Part shown: in pieces, positions 17,287 through 26,078 of the stretch
Position numbering within the stretch: the stretch's first letter is position 1
How the letters are laid out: every line of letters begins with the position of its first letter
NCBI GenBank assembly: GCA_963742875.1
Contig: CAVUNO010000025.1
Span: forward strand, 310,001-374,000
DNA length: 64,000 nt
Reading direction: 5' to 3'
Source of the DNA: Bog-532 sp963742875
GTDB taxonomy: Bacteria > Actinomycetota > Actinomycetes > Streptosporangiales > Streptosporangiaceae
The notes under the pieces: generated by a model
Database searches by the model: none
What the model was told of the DNA's origin: nothing
What the model saw: only the letters and a program-made list of their open reading frames with translations
Made by a program: the position numbers and the translations under genes

Positions 17287-18453
17287 ATGGAGAGGCGTTA
17301 CCGGGTGCTGGTGGTCCTCCTCCCGATCGTTGTCTCGCTCGTCGTCATCGGTGTTTACCTGGGGACGCAATCGTCCAGCAGCGAGGCTGTCTCCCCCGCT
17401 ACCAGTCCTTCGCTGGGAGCAGCCCCGTCTCCCTCGGGGACGGCTACGCTGCGGAAGTCACCGGCGGCGCTGCCCAAGGGGCGCCCCTACGGAATTTCCG
17501 ATCCCGCTCTGCTCAACGAGAGCGCCAGCGTGCAGACGTCCCAGCTCGCCGCGATGAAAGCGATCGGTGTCAACTCGGTCAGAGTGGACGCCAGCTGGGC
17601 CGAGGTGCAGCCCGACGGCCCCAGCACGTTCAACTGGGGCCAGCTGGATCAGGCGGTCAGCTCCATCCTGACTGCGGGGATGTCGGTCGATCTGGTCATT
17701 GACGACTGCCCGCCGTGGGCGGCGGTGCCCGGCGCGAGCGGTGACTCGTGGCCCCAGCCAGCGTCCTCGGCGCAGTACGCGGCCTATGCGGCCCAGGTCG
17801 CCGCGCGCTACGCGGCTAAGGGCGTCGGCACGTTTGAGATCTGGAACGAGCCGAACATCGCGGAGTTCTGGCAGCCCGCTCCCAACCCGCAGGCCTATAC
17901 AGCCGACCTGAAGGCCGCGTACGCGGCGATCAAGAAGGTGGACCGGTCAGCGTTCGTCATTTCCGGGGGTCTGGCGCCGGCCTCCACGGACGGTACCAAC
18001 TACAACTCAAGGGGTTTCCTGAAGGCTATGTACGCCAACGGCGCCAAGGGCAGCTTTGACGCGCTCGGCGTTCACCCCTACTCGTTCCCCGCCTCGCCGG
18101 GCACCTACGAAACGTGGTCGGCGTGGTCGCAGATGAACCAGACAAATCCGTCCCTCCGGGACATCATGGCCAGCCATGGTGACGGCAGCAAGAAGATCTG
18201 GATCACCGAATTTGGCGCGCCGTCGAGCGGTCCGGACGGGGTCGGTGAGGCGGCCCAGTCCACGGATATCACGCAGGCCATCAATCAGGCGAGGTCGACC
18301 AGCTGGATCGGTGCCATCTACCTGTACACCTGGGTGGACGACGGCGCCAACCCGGCCGATGGCGGGGACCAATACGGACTGCTGACCGGCGATGGTACGC
18401 AAAAGCTCGCTTATCACGGCGTGGCCGTGGCGCTAAAAGCCGCCTCGTCCTGA
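17287..18453 (+). CDS. Exported clan GH-A glycoside hydrolase
   Basis: The protein (388 aa) starts with a signal-anchor (RVLVVLLPIVVSLVVIGVYL) and a Ser/Pro linker, then a TIM-barrel domain. The acid/base Glu is in FEIWNEPN and the nucleophile Glu in IWITEFG, the arrangement of clan GH-A, closest in feel to GH39/GH5-like enzymes. GGAGGAG lies nine bases before ATG 17287. As the only hydrolase in the cluster it may trim or release the polysaccharide outside the cell, like glycosidases of exopolysaccharide loci. The substrate is unknown. Confidence 0.85.
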   Translation: MERRYRVLVVLLPIVVSLVVIGVYLGTQSSSSEAVSPATSPSLGAAPSPSGTATLRKSPAALPKGRPYGISDPALLNESASVQTSQLAAMKAIGVNSVRVDASWAEVQPDGPSTFNWGQLDQAVSSILTAGMSVDLVIDDCPPWAAVPGASGDSWPQPASSAQYAAYAAQVAARYAAKGVGTFEIWNEPNIAEFWQPAPNPQAYTADLKAAYAAIKKVDRSAFVISGGLAPASTDGTNYNSRGFLKAMYANGAKGSFDALGVHPYSFPASPGTYETWSAWSQMNQTNPSLRDIMASHGDGSKKIWITEFGAPSSGPDGVGEAAQSTDITQAINQARSTSWIGAIYLYTWVDDGANPADGGDQYGLLTGDGTQKLAYHGVAVALKAASS

Positions 18454-18714
18454 GGCGAGCCGCCGTGGATAGGGCGGTGCCTGCTGACCGCCGCCGGCCG
18501 CCGTCTGCCGTTCATCGGCAGGTGCGGGGCCGGTGCGGGGACCAACGCGTGCTGAGCGGTGTAACCGGTACTCCAATGTGCTCTGCGGCGCGTCATGAGG
18601 GGGGTGCGGGGCGAACTCCCGCCCACCGGCGGCGTCGTCAAGGTACCGTCGTGACCGCGAGGTTCGCTGCCATGTGGCGAATGCCCGAAGACCACACAAG
18701 GTGCCGATCAGTTC

Positions 18715-19782
18715 ATGAGAATCCTGGTGACCGGCGGAGCCGGCTTCATCGGCTCGCACTACGTCCGCACTCTGCTCGGACGCGGCTTCCCGGGCTATGA
18801 GCAGGACCAGGTGACCGTCCTGGACAAGCTCACGTACGCGGGCAACCTGGCCAACCTCGATCCGGTGGCAGATAACCCGCGCTACTCCTTCGTGCGCGGG
18901 GACATTTGTGACGCATCCCTGCTCGCGCGTATCGTTCCCGGCCACGACATGGTGCTCAACTTCGCGGCCGAAACGCACGTCGACCGGTCGATCGCCGGTG
19001 CGCAGGACTTCGTGGCGGCCAACGTCGTCGGGGTGCAAGTTCTGCTCCAGGCGTGCCTGGGCACGACGGTGCGCCGCGTCGTCCAGGTCTCCACGGACGA
19101 GGTATACGGGAGCATCGCCGCGGGCTCGTGGGCCGAGGGCGCACCGGTCAAGCCGAACTCGCCCTATGCGGCGGCGAAGGCGGCCGGCGACCTGATGGCC
19201 TGTGCCTACGCGCAGACGCACGGCCTGAACGTCAGCATCACCCGTTGCTGTAACAACTACGGGCCCTACCAGTTCCCGGAGAAAGTGATCCCGCTGTTCC
19301 TGACCAATCTGCTGGACGGACGGCAGCTTCCGCTGTACGGGGACGGCGGCAACATCCGCGGCTGGGTTCACGTCGATGACCACTGCCGCGGAATCCAGCT
19401 CGTCCTCGAAGAAGGTCAGCCCGGCCAGGTGTACCACATCGGCGGGAATGCCGAGCTTACGAACATCGAGCTGACCAGCGCCCTGCTCGGCTGTTACGGG
19501 GCGTCCTGGGAGATGGTCCGCTTCGTAGCCGACCGCAAGGGACACGACCGGCGTTACGCGCTGGACGACTCGCTGCTGCGGGGGATGGGCTACGTTCCCC
19601 AGATCCCTTTCGCGGCCGGCCTCAGATCAACGGTGCGGTGGTATCAGGAGAACCGGCAGTGGTGGGAAGCGCTGAAGCGGCCGGTGCCGTGGGCCACAGC
19701 AGAGCTTCCGCCGTTCCGGCTCGGTCATCACGCGCTCCGCGCCGCGCTAGCCACGGCCGGTTCCGGACGGGACGGTGGCTGA
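18715..19782 (+). CDS. rfbB: dTDP-glucose 4,6-dehydratase
   Basis: This enzyme converts dTDP-glucose to dTDP-4-keto-6-deoxyglucose, the entry to dTDP-rhamnose and other deoxysugars. It is an extended SDR of 355 aa with the NAD loop TGGAGFIGSHYVR, the family signature STDEVYG, the YxxxK pair in SPYAAAK, and RCCNNYGPYQFPEKVIPLF. The other rhamnose genes (rmlA, rmlC, rmlD) are not in the window. The end overlaps the convergent gene by 36 bases. ATG 18715 is the start of the conserved fold. Confidence 0.92.
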   Translation: MRILVTGGAGFIGSHYVRTLLGRGFPGYEQDQVTVLDKLTYAGNLANLDPVADNPRYSFVRGDICDASLLARIVPGHDMVLNFAAETHVDRSIAGAQDFVAANVVGVQVLLQACLGTTVRRVVQVSTDEVYGSIAAGSWAEGAPVKPNSPYAAAKAAGDLMACAYAQTHGLNVSITRCCNNYGPYQFPEKVIPLFLTNLLDGRQLPLYGDGGNIRGWVHVDDHCRGIQLVLEEGQPGQVYHIGGNAELTNIELTSALLGCYGASWEMVRFVADRKGHDRRYALDDSLLRGMGYVPQIPFAAGLRSTVRWYQENRQWWEALKRPVPWATAELPPFRLGHHALRAALATAGSGRDGG

Positions 19783-21216
19783 CGGAACACGTGGACCAAC
19801 TCCCGGTGCGGGGGGATCTCGCCAGCCGCTGAGCACCGTGATGCCGAGAATGGCAGCGACGGGGATCAGCGTGAGCTGGGGAAGCTGGTAACGCCAGTCA
19901 AACGGTGCGAAGGCCGAAGCCGAAGTCAGCGCGGCCACCGTGGCGGCGGTGAAGAGCAGGCCGTCGCGGCACAGGCCACGCCGGCCAGAACGCCTGAATC
20001 CGGCCAGTCCAGCAAGTCCGACGAGCAATCCGGCCCCAAGGATCACTCCCGGAACGTAACAGAAGCGACCATAGCCGTAGAGGAATCGGGCCAGTTCCGG
20101 CTGGACCGCCGGGCCGGTATGCCCGTAGGTGCCAAGCGCCGTCTGCACCTCGGCGTACGGCGGGAAACCGGCCTGGAATTTCAGGTAGGCGGCCGGGTAA
20201 TGCTCGGGGCCGTTCCCGCGGACGGGGGAGAACCCGTACGCCATATCGGTGCCTACCGCAGCCAGATAGCTGAGCGGCTGGTGGGCGAGCACCCGGCGGC
20301 TGAAGTCGAGGACCACCGCCTGCCGGGTCATGCCGTGGGGCGGCTGGAAGCGCCACTGCGGTGACTTCACCGACCACATATAGAGGTCGAAGTTGCGCTG
20401 CGCCGGCGGCTGGGCGGGGCACAACGGCCGCTCGTAGGCCGGCACCTGCAGGCCAGTGCAGTCGGCGAACGTAACCACCCGGCCATAAAGAAAGCTCCCG
20501 TTGTAACTGGTAAGGCCCCACTGGCCGTGGGAGGACGCGTACCAGCCCGCGTAGCCCGCGACCGGCAGCAGGAAACCGGCGGCCAGGATGCCGCCGCAGG
20601 CGGCCAGGCGGCGCCAGGGCCGGATCGTGACCGCGAGGTAGAGCGCGGCCGGGATGATCAGTACCAGATCCGCCACCCGGGTCACCACGGCGGCCCCCAG
20701 CAGCAGCCCGGACGCGCTCATGGCCGCCCGGCCAGCCTGATTACCCCGCCACACCAGGATGACCAGCGCGGTGAGCACGAAGAACGCCGCGCACACATCG
20801 CTCAGCACGTATTGCTCCAGGTCGAGCTGGAGCGGATCGAACAGCACCGGGACGGCCGCGAGCGCGGCGAGCCAGTGGCGGGCGCCCCGGTGGACGAGCA
20901 CGGCGTAGATCATCGCGCCCTCGGCCAGCCCCAGCGCGTGCTGGGCCAGCGGAATCAGCGCCAGCACGTGGCCTGCGGCCGCCGGGATGATGAGGATGGA
21001 ATAGCCGCTCTGCCGGATCGTGTCGGGCGACCAGTGGCCGCTCGCGAAGCGCTGCGCGAACTGCAGGTACCGCAGGCTGTCGGGAAAGATGAGGGCCGGC
21101 CGGTACGCATACTGCACCACGGCCCGCAACCCCGCGGCCAGCAGGAGCAGCGCGGCGATTAGCCAGTGCTGCCGCAGCCGGTGCTGCGTACGCCGAATGA
21201 ACCCTGGCCGGGGCAT
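19747..21216 (-). CDS. Membrane glycosyltransferase-like protein (GT-C type)
   Basis: The protein (489 aa) has about ten helices. The first outside loop contains FPDSLRYLQFAQRFASGHW, an acidic pattern typical of lipid-linked-sugar-dependent GT-C transferases (PMT/GT39- or GT83-like). A large loop before the last helices holds two Cys (FADC and PLCP). It should transfer a sugar from a polyprenyl carrier outside the membrane. Its start overlaps the Nudix stop by one base (TGATG), so the two are translationally coupled. A decayed relative lies at 21795-22260. Confidence 0.75.
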   Translation of the reverse strand: MPRPGFIRRTQHRLRQHWLIAALLLLAAGLRAVVQYAYRPALIFPDSLRYLQFAQRFASGHWSPDTIRQSGYSILIIPAAAGHVLALIPLAQHALGLAEGAMIYAVLVHRGARHWLAALAAVPVLFDPLQLDLEQYVLSDVCAAFFVLTALVILVWRGNQAGRAAMSASGLLLGAAVVTRVADLVLIIPAALYLAVTIRPWRRLAACGGILAAGFLLPVAGYAGWYASSHGQWGLTSYNGSFLYGRVVTFADCTGLQVPAYERPLCPAQPPAQRNFDLYMWSVKSPQWRFQPPHGMTRQAVVLDFSRRVLAHQPLSYLAAVGTDMAYGFSPVRGNGPEHYPAAYLKFQAGFPPYAEVQTALGTYGHTGPAVQPELARFLYGYGRFCYVPGVILGAGLLVGLAGLAGFRRSGRRGLCRDGLLFTAATVAALTSASAFAPFDWRYQLPQLTLIPVAAILGITVLSGWRDPPAPGVGPRVPSATVPSGTGRG

Positions 21217-21779
21217 CAGCGCGACCGTTTCTCGTGCAGCAGCAGCAAGGTGTACGCGGCCAGGGTGGAGTCATCGGTGATGACCCCATCTCGCACCATG
21301 TCCTCGAACTGGGCGCACGGCACCCATTGCTGCCGCATGTCCTGCTCTTCGGTCTCGCGGTCGGGTGCCCCCGATTCGAGACCGGTGGCCAGAAAGATAT
21401 GAAAGCCCTGGTCGCTTGTCCCGTGCGAACCGTGCAGGAACCCGAGCCGGGTCAGCTCACGCGCCCGCAGCCCCGTCTCCTGGCTCAGCTCCAGGCGGGC
21501 GAGGTCCGCGGCGTCACCGGTCGTGCCGACGGGCCAGCCCCCCTGGGGAAACGACCAGCTACGCCGCGCGATCGGGTATCTATACTCTTCGACCAGGTGA
21601 AAGCCGCCGTCCCCAGCCGGAACGACCAAGGCGAAGTCGGGCTTTTCCACGACGGCGTAGGTCCCCTGGGAACCGTCCCGCCGCTCGATCTTGTCCTGTC
21701 TCAGCCGGAGCCAGGAGTCCTGGTAGACGACATGGGACTCAAGGGTCCGGATATCAGGCTGCTCGCGCTCGCTGGGCAC
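21216..21779 (-). CDS. Nudix hydrolase, ADP-ribose pyrophosphatase-like
   Basis: The protein has about 187 aa from GTG 21779, and the fold begins at YQDSWLRLRQDKI. The Nudix box is recognisable but altered: GGWPVG then LARLELSQETGL, where the usual REL.EE reads LEL.QE. The metal-binding Glu pair is thus partly replaced. Family relatives cleave ADP-ribose or nucleotide sugars. Given the changes, activity is uncertain. It is the first gene of a two-gene minus-strand unit with the GT-C protein, so a nucleotide-sugar role is possible. Confidence 0.75.
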   Translation of the reverse strand: MPSEREQPDIRTLESHVVYQDSWLRLRQDKIERRDGSQGTYAVVEKPDFALVVPAGDGGFHLVEEYRYPIARRSWSFPQGGWPVGTTGDAADLARLELSQETGLRARELTRLGFLHGSHGTSDQGFHIFLATGLESGAPDRETEEQDMRQQWVPCAQFEDMVRDGVITDDSTLAAYTLLLLHEKRSR

Positions 21780-21794
21780 CTGCCCAACGTTACT

Positions 21795-22260
21795 GCCGGA
21801 TCCGGGGCACTCGTGGCCGCAACCTTCCGGCGGGCGGCGCCGCGGATCCAGCCCTGGATGACGCCCGCGCCGAGCGCGCCGGCGGCTGGCAGCGTGACCA
21901 GGCCCGGCAGCCAAGCGGGGCCGTGTACGCCGGCGACGCCGGTTCGTTGACCAGCTGGTCCACGCCGAACCTGGCTACCTTGCGGTGACGGGCACAGCGC
22001 CCGCATCGCCGCCGGGATGCGGAGCGCCGGGCAGTCGGCGGCTGCGGCCACCCGCCCGTAGAGGACCGCGTCGCCCTGGTCGGACAGGTCGAAACGGTCG
22101 TGCAGGATGACCGCCGAGTATGTCATGTACACCAGGACCGGGATCGCGAGCTGGCCGTCAGCAGGCTGCCCCGGGATAGCCGGGCCCGCCAGCCCCGCGC
22201 GCTCAGCAGGCAGACGGCGAGGGCCGGGACGATGCCGGACCGGCCGCGTTGTCGGTGGCG
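21795..22260 (-). pseudogene. Remnant of a GT-C membrane protein
   Basis: On the minus strand, GDAVLYGRVAAAADC and IPAAMRALCPSP match, in order, FLYGRVVTFADC and VPAYERPLCPAQP of the neighbouring 489-aa protein. About 25 residues later a hydrophobic piece, PAWLPGLVTLPAAGALGAGV, matches its C-terminal YVPGVILGAGLLVGLAG, with roughly 120 residues missing in between. Upstream, a helix-like piece lies in another frame. It is a duplicate reduced by deletion and frameshift. Its 3' part abuts the Nudix start. Confidence 0.6.
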
Positions 22261-22330
22261 ACTCTTACGATCAGTTCATGCCTGAGTGCATCCGGTCATA
22301 TGAATGGGCCTACGGCCCGGGGGCGGCCGC

Positions 22331-23092
22331 GTGACCTGGGAGCGGCTGAGGGCCATTGTGAGCCGCGACGCGGGCGATCTATGGCCGCCGCAGGCGGCAG
22401 GAGCCGGGTGCTGCACTGTGTGCCGGGGAGCCGCCCAGCCGGGTTACGCCCGCTGCTACCAATGCGGTGCGCACCGCGACGGCGCGCCGGGGATGCTGGC
22501 GGATGCGGTCGTCCCCATCTCCTACGCGGTCAAGGGCGAGGATCACGCCGCGCGGCTGCGGCTGTACAAGACCGATACCCCCGGAGCGGCCGCCGCCGGG
22601 GGCTCACTCCGGGCTCTCATGCTCGTATTCCTCTACGACCACGCGCCGTGTATCTGGCGGTATGCGGCGATGCCGCCGCCGACCCGGCTGGCCGTGGTGC
22701 CCAGCGGTCAGGGGCGCCCCGGGGCGCATCCACTGCTCGGGCTGCTTTCGCCGTCACTGGCGCTTCGCCCCGTGACATTGGCGGTCCGACCGGGTGAGCA
22801 CCCGGGGCGGGAACTCAACCCCCGGCGGTTCCGGGCTGAGTCTCCTCTTCCCGGGGCGAGCGTCCTGCTCGTCGACGACACCTGGGTGTCCGGCGCCAGC
22901 GCGCAGTCCGCCACGGTCGCCTTGCGCGCGGCGGGCGCGTGCCACGTGGCCGTGGTGGTCCTCGGCCGTCATGTCGATCCGGTCGATCCGCACTCACAGC
23001 GTCTCTGCTCCGCGTTCCTGGCCTCCTCGTACGACCCGGGTGCCTGCGCCGTGCATACAGTGGCTGCGTTGGATAACCATCACGTTGCGTGA
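22331..23092 (+). CDS. ComF-like phosphoribosyltransferase-fold protein
   Basis: The protein has 253 aa from GTG 22331. An N-terminal zinc-finger-like segment (CCTVCRG, then CYQCG) is followed by a phosphoribosyltransferase fold with the PRPP loop VLLVDDTWVSGAS. This is the ComF/double-zinc-ribbon layout. ComF proteins help DNA uptake in competent bacteria, but actinobacterial homologues have no proven role. It stands alone before nth; GTG 22331 is the first start before the conserved part. Confidence 0.75.
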   Translation: MTWERLRAIVSRDAGDLWPPQAAGAGCCTVCRGAAQPGYARCYQCGAHRDGAPGMLADAVVPISYAVKGEDHAARLRLYKTDTPGAAAAGGSLRALMLVFLYDHAPCIWRYAAMPPPTRLAVVPSGQGRPGAHPLLGLLSPSLALRPVTLAVRPGEHPGRELNPRRFRAESPLPGASVLLVDDTWVSGASAQSATVALRAAGACHVAVVVLGRHVDPVDPHSQRLCSAFLASSYDPGACAVHTVAALDNHHVA

Positions 23093-23310
23093 CGAAGGGG
23101 GCGCTTGCCCGCGGAAGTCCGGATAACCCCCCACACGCTCGGCATTCGTCCACGGCGCAGGCGGGAAATAGCAGCGTGGCCGTCCGGCACGCACCGGCCA
23201 AACCCCCAACCCCGCCGCCGTCGCCTTTCCCTTCCGCCTCCTGTCCCATCGATCCGGTGGCCGGCCATGCGCGGAGGCTGGCCACCGGGGCGGCCGCAGT
23301 CAATAGGCTG

Positions 23311-24024
23311 GTGACTGTGATCGCCGAAGCTGAGTCGCGAACCGCGCTGGTCCGGCGCGCGCGCCGGACCAACCGCGAACTGGCCGTGCTCTACCCCGAC
23401 GCGCACACGGAGCTGAACTTCAGCTCACCGCTGGAACTGCTTGTCGCCACCATCCTGTCCGCGCAGTGCACGGACAAGAGGGTGAACATGGTGACGCCAA
23501 CGTTGTTCGCACGGTACCGGTCCGCCGCGGATTACGCCGCCGCGGACCGCGCGGACCTGGAGAAGATGATTCAGTCCACCGGGTTCTTCCGCGCGAAGGC
23601 GAACAGCATCATCGGGCTCGGCCAGGCCCTCTGCGACCGGTTCGGCGGCGAGGTTCCCGGTAACCTGCGTGACCTCGTGACGTTGCCCGGAGTGGGCCGC
23701 AAGACGGCCAACGTAGTGCTCGGCAACGCGTTCGGGGTCCCCGGTATCACCGTCGACACCCACTTCGCCCGGCTCTCCCGCCGCTTCCGCTGGACGTCGA
23801 GCACCAACCCGGTCAAGATCGAGGCCGAGGTCGGTGCGCTGTTTCCCCGGTCGGACTGGACGGACCTGTCGCAGCGGCTGATCTGGCACGGCCGCCGCGT
23901 CTGCCACGCCCGCCAACCCGCGTGCGGCGCCTGCGGCCTTGCCCGGCTCTGCCCGTCGTTCGGCGAGGGGCCCACCGACCCGGTGGTCGCGGCCAAGCTC
24001 GTCAAGCCCGGGCCGTTCTCGTGA
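23311..24024 (+). CDS. nth: Endonuclease III
   Basis: This is a base-excision-repair DNA glycosylase/AP lyase acting on oxidised pyrimidines, about 237 aa. The helix-hairpin-helix is LPGVGRKTANVVLG with the catalytic Lys in GRKTA and Asp in VDTHF. The 4Fe-4S cluster Cys follow in CHARQPACGACGLARLC with the expected spacing. GTG 23311 or GTG 23317 are both possible starts. Its stop overlaps the next start by four bases (GTGA). Confidence 0.93.
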   Translation: MTVIAEAESRTALVRRARRTNRELAVLYPDAHTELNFSSPLELLVATILSAQCTDKRVNMVTPTLFARYRSAADYAAADRADLEKMIQSTGFFRAKANSIIGLGQALCDRFGGEVPGNLRDLVTLPGVGRKTANVVLGNAFGVPGITVDTHFARLSRRFRWTSSTNPVKIEAEVGALFPRSDWTDLSQRLIWHGRRVCHARQPACGACGLARLCPSFGEGPTDPVVAAKLVKPGPFS

Positions 24025-24740
24025 CCGGCGGGGGCCAGCTGGAACAGTCCGATCCCCCCGATCCGATTGGGTCCGTGCCGCCGCACTGGCTCACCGAACT
24101 GGCCGAGTCGGCGTCCCGCATGGATGTGGCGCCGCCGCTGCGACCACCCCCGTCCGGCGGCCGGCCATCCGCGGTCCTGATCCTGTTCGGCGAGGGCCCC
24201 GGCGGTCCCGATCTGCTGTTCATCCAGCGCAGTCAGGGACTTCGCCAGCATCCGGGCCAGCCGGCCTTTCCCGGCGGCGCCATGGACGACGCTGATCCAG
24301 GCCCCGCCGCTGCGGCGCTGCGCGAGGCCGCGGAGGAAGCCGGAGTGGATCCGCGCGACGTCAAGGTCCTGGCCACCTTGCCCGAGCTGTTCATCGCGCA
24401 CAGCGGTTTCCGGGTGGTCCCCGTTCTGGCGTGGTGGCGTTCTCCGGGCCCGGTCTCGGCGGTGGACCCGCGCGAGGTGGCGGCCGTGGAACGGATCGGC
24501 CTCGCCGAGTTGGCCGACCCGGCCGGCCGGGTAACGGTCCGCACCCCCACCGGCCGGATCGGGCCGGGGTTCCGGGTCAAGGGACTGTTCATATGGGGCT
24601 TTACGGCGGCCCTGGTAGATCGCTTGCTGAAGCTCGGGGGCTGGGAAGTTCCCTGGAACGCCGACGCGGTGCACGACATACAGGTCGATGGCGGACCGGG
24701 TGAACTGTTCCCGGGCACTCAGGATCGCCCGATACCGTAA
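24021..24740 (+). CDS. CoA pyrophosphatase-type Nudix hydrolase
   Basis: The protein has 239 aa, with a Nudix box GGAMDDADPGPAAAALREA followed by AEEAGV, intact in its REAxEE core. A preceding QRSQGLRQHPGQPAFPGG matches the UPF0035/NudL signature of enzymes that cleave CoA to phosphopantetheine and 3',5'-ADP. GTG 24021 overlaps the nth stop by four bases, so it is coupled to nth, the same order as in mycobacteria and streptomycetes. Confidence 0.88.
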   Translation: MTGGGQLEQSDPPDPIGSVPPHWLTELAESASRMDVAPPLRPPPSGGRPSAVLILFGEGPGGPDLLFIQRSQGLRQHPGQPAFPGGAMDDADPGPAAAALREAAEEAGVDPRDVKVLATLPELFIAHSGFRVVPVLAWWRSPGPVSAVDPREVAAVERIGLAELADPAGRVTVRTPTGRIGPGFRVKGLFIWGFTAALVDRLLKLGGWEVPWNADAVHDIQVDGGPGELFPGTQDRPIP

Positions 24741-24745
24741 GGCTG

Positions 24746-25936
24746 GTGCACGCTGATTTGCTCGACCTGGCGCTGCTTGTGGTCGCCGCCGCATTTGCCG
24801 TCTCCGGCTACCGGCAGGGTTTCGTCGTCGGCGCCTTGAGCTTCGCCGGATTCCTCGGCGGCGCGGTCGCCGGGGCGCTGTTCGCCCCCGCGATCTCCCG
24901 TGCCATCGTCGGCGGCCAGAACCAGCAGGATCTGGTCGCGGTCGTCCTCCTTGTCCTGCTGGCCGTCGTCGGGCAGTTCGCCGCGTCGGCCATCGGCACG
25001 GCCCTGCGCTCCCGGATGACGTGGCGGCCGGCCACCGTCCTCGACAGCGTGGGCGGGGCCGCGGTCAGTGTGCTGTCCCTCCTGCTCATCGCCTGGGTGA
25101 TCGGCTCGGTCCTGGTGGCCTCCCCCTTCAGCGGAGTCGTGGCGCAGGTCAACAACTCCGCGGTGCTGCGGACCACGGACCGGCTGATGCCCACGCCGGC
25201 GCGGACGATGTTCTCCGACTTCCGCCGCCTGCTGGCGAGCGGCCCGTTCCCCGAGGTCTTCAGCGGAATCGGCGCGGCGCATATGCTGTCCGTGGCGCCC
25301 GCCAACGGCGCCGTCCTGGACAGTGCCGGGTACCTGGCCGCCCGCAGCCGCGTGGTCAAGGTCCGGGGGACGGCCCCCAGTTGCTCCCGCATCATCGAGG
25401 GCTCCGGATTTGTCTACGCCCCGGATCGCGTCATCACCAATGCGCACGTTGTGGCGGGCGTTACCCAGGGCCCCCAGGTCTACGCGGAGAACGGGGCGGT
25501 GTACCAGGCGACGGTGGTGTTCTACGATCCCCAGGTCGATATCGCGGTGCTATACGTGCCCGGCCTCGACATGACGCCCCTCGATTTCGCCGGCCAGGCC
25601 CAGGTCGGCGCGGACGCCGTGGTCGCTGGATATCCGCTCGACCACGCCTTCACCGCCGTTCCGGCCCGCGTGGGCGGAATCCAGGATGCGACGGGCCCTG
25701 ATATCTATCAGACAAGCCAGGTCACGCGGCAGATCTACCAGGTGAAGGCCGACGTCGAGCCGGGGAACTCCGGTGGCCCGCTCATTGCGCCGGACGGGAC
25801 GGTCTACGGAGTCGTCTTCGCGGCGGCCGTCGGCGTGCCGGACACCGGCTTCGTGCTCACCGCCGCCGAGGTCGCAGCGGACGCGCGGGCCGGAAGCGGC
25901 GCCACCGTTCCGGTGTCCACCGAAGGGTGCGATTAA
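24746..25936 (+). CDS. marP: MarP-type membrane serine protease
   Basis: The protein has 396 aa. The N terminus is a CvpA/colicin-V-production-like domain with four transmembrane helices. Residues about 205-390 form a trypsin-like periplasmic protease with His in TNAHVVAG, Asp in DIAVL and Ser in GNSGGPL. A Cys at the start of the protease domain (APSCSR) and another at the C-terminal STEGCD could form the stabilising disulfide known in MarP. MarP protects mycobacteria from acid and oxidative stress. GTG 24746 lies five bases after the preceding stop. Confidence 0.9.
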   Translation: MHADLLDLALLVVAAAFAVSGYRQGFVVGALSFAGFLGGAVAGALFAPAISRAIVGGQNQQDLVAVVLLVLLAVVGQFAASAIGTALRSRMTWRPATVLDSVGGAAVSVLSLLLIAWVIGSVLVASPFSGVVAQVNNSAVLRTTDRLMPTPARTMFSDFRRLLASGPFPEVFSGIGAAHMLSVAPANGAVLDSAGYLAARSRVVKVRGTAPSCSRIIEGSGFVYAPDRVITNAHVVAGVTQGPQVYAENGAVYQATVVFYDPQVDIAVLYVPGLDMTPLDFAGQAQVGADAVVAGYPLDHAFTAVPARVGGIQDATGPDIYQTSQVTRQIYQVKADVEPGNSGGPLIAPDGTVYGVVFAAAVGVPDTGFVLTAAEVAADARAGSGATVPVSTEGCD

Positions 25937-26078
25937 TAGCCGACCGCAGCCGGAGCGCCAGGTTGTCTGCCCTGGCCGGTGCCCGGCACAGATCCGATAG
26001 GCCAGCCATTCTGTGCTGGACAGGTGAGGCGCTGTTCTGGGGAGAAAGGGCCGCATCGGCTTCCAGGCTCCGAGCCTG

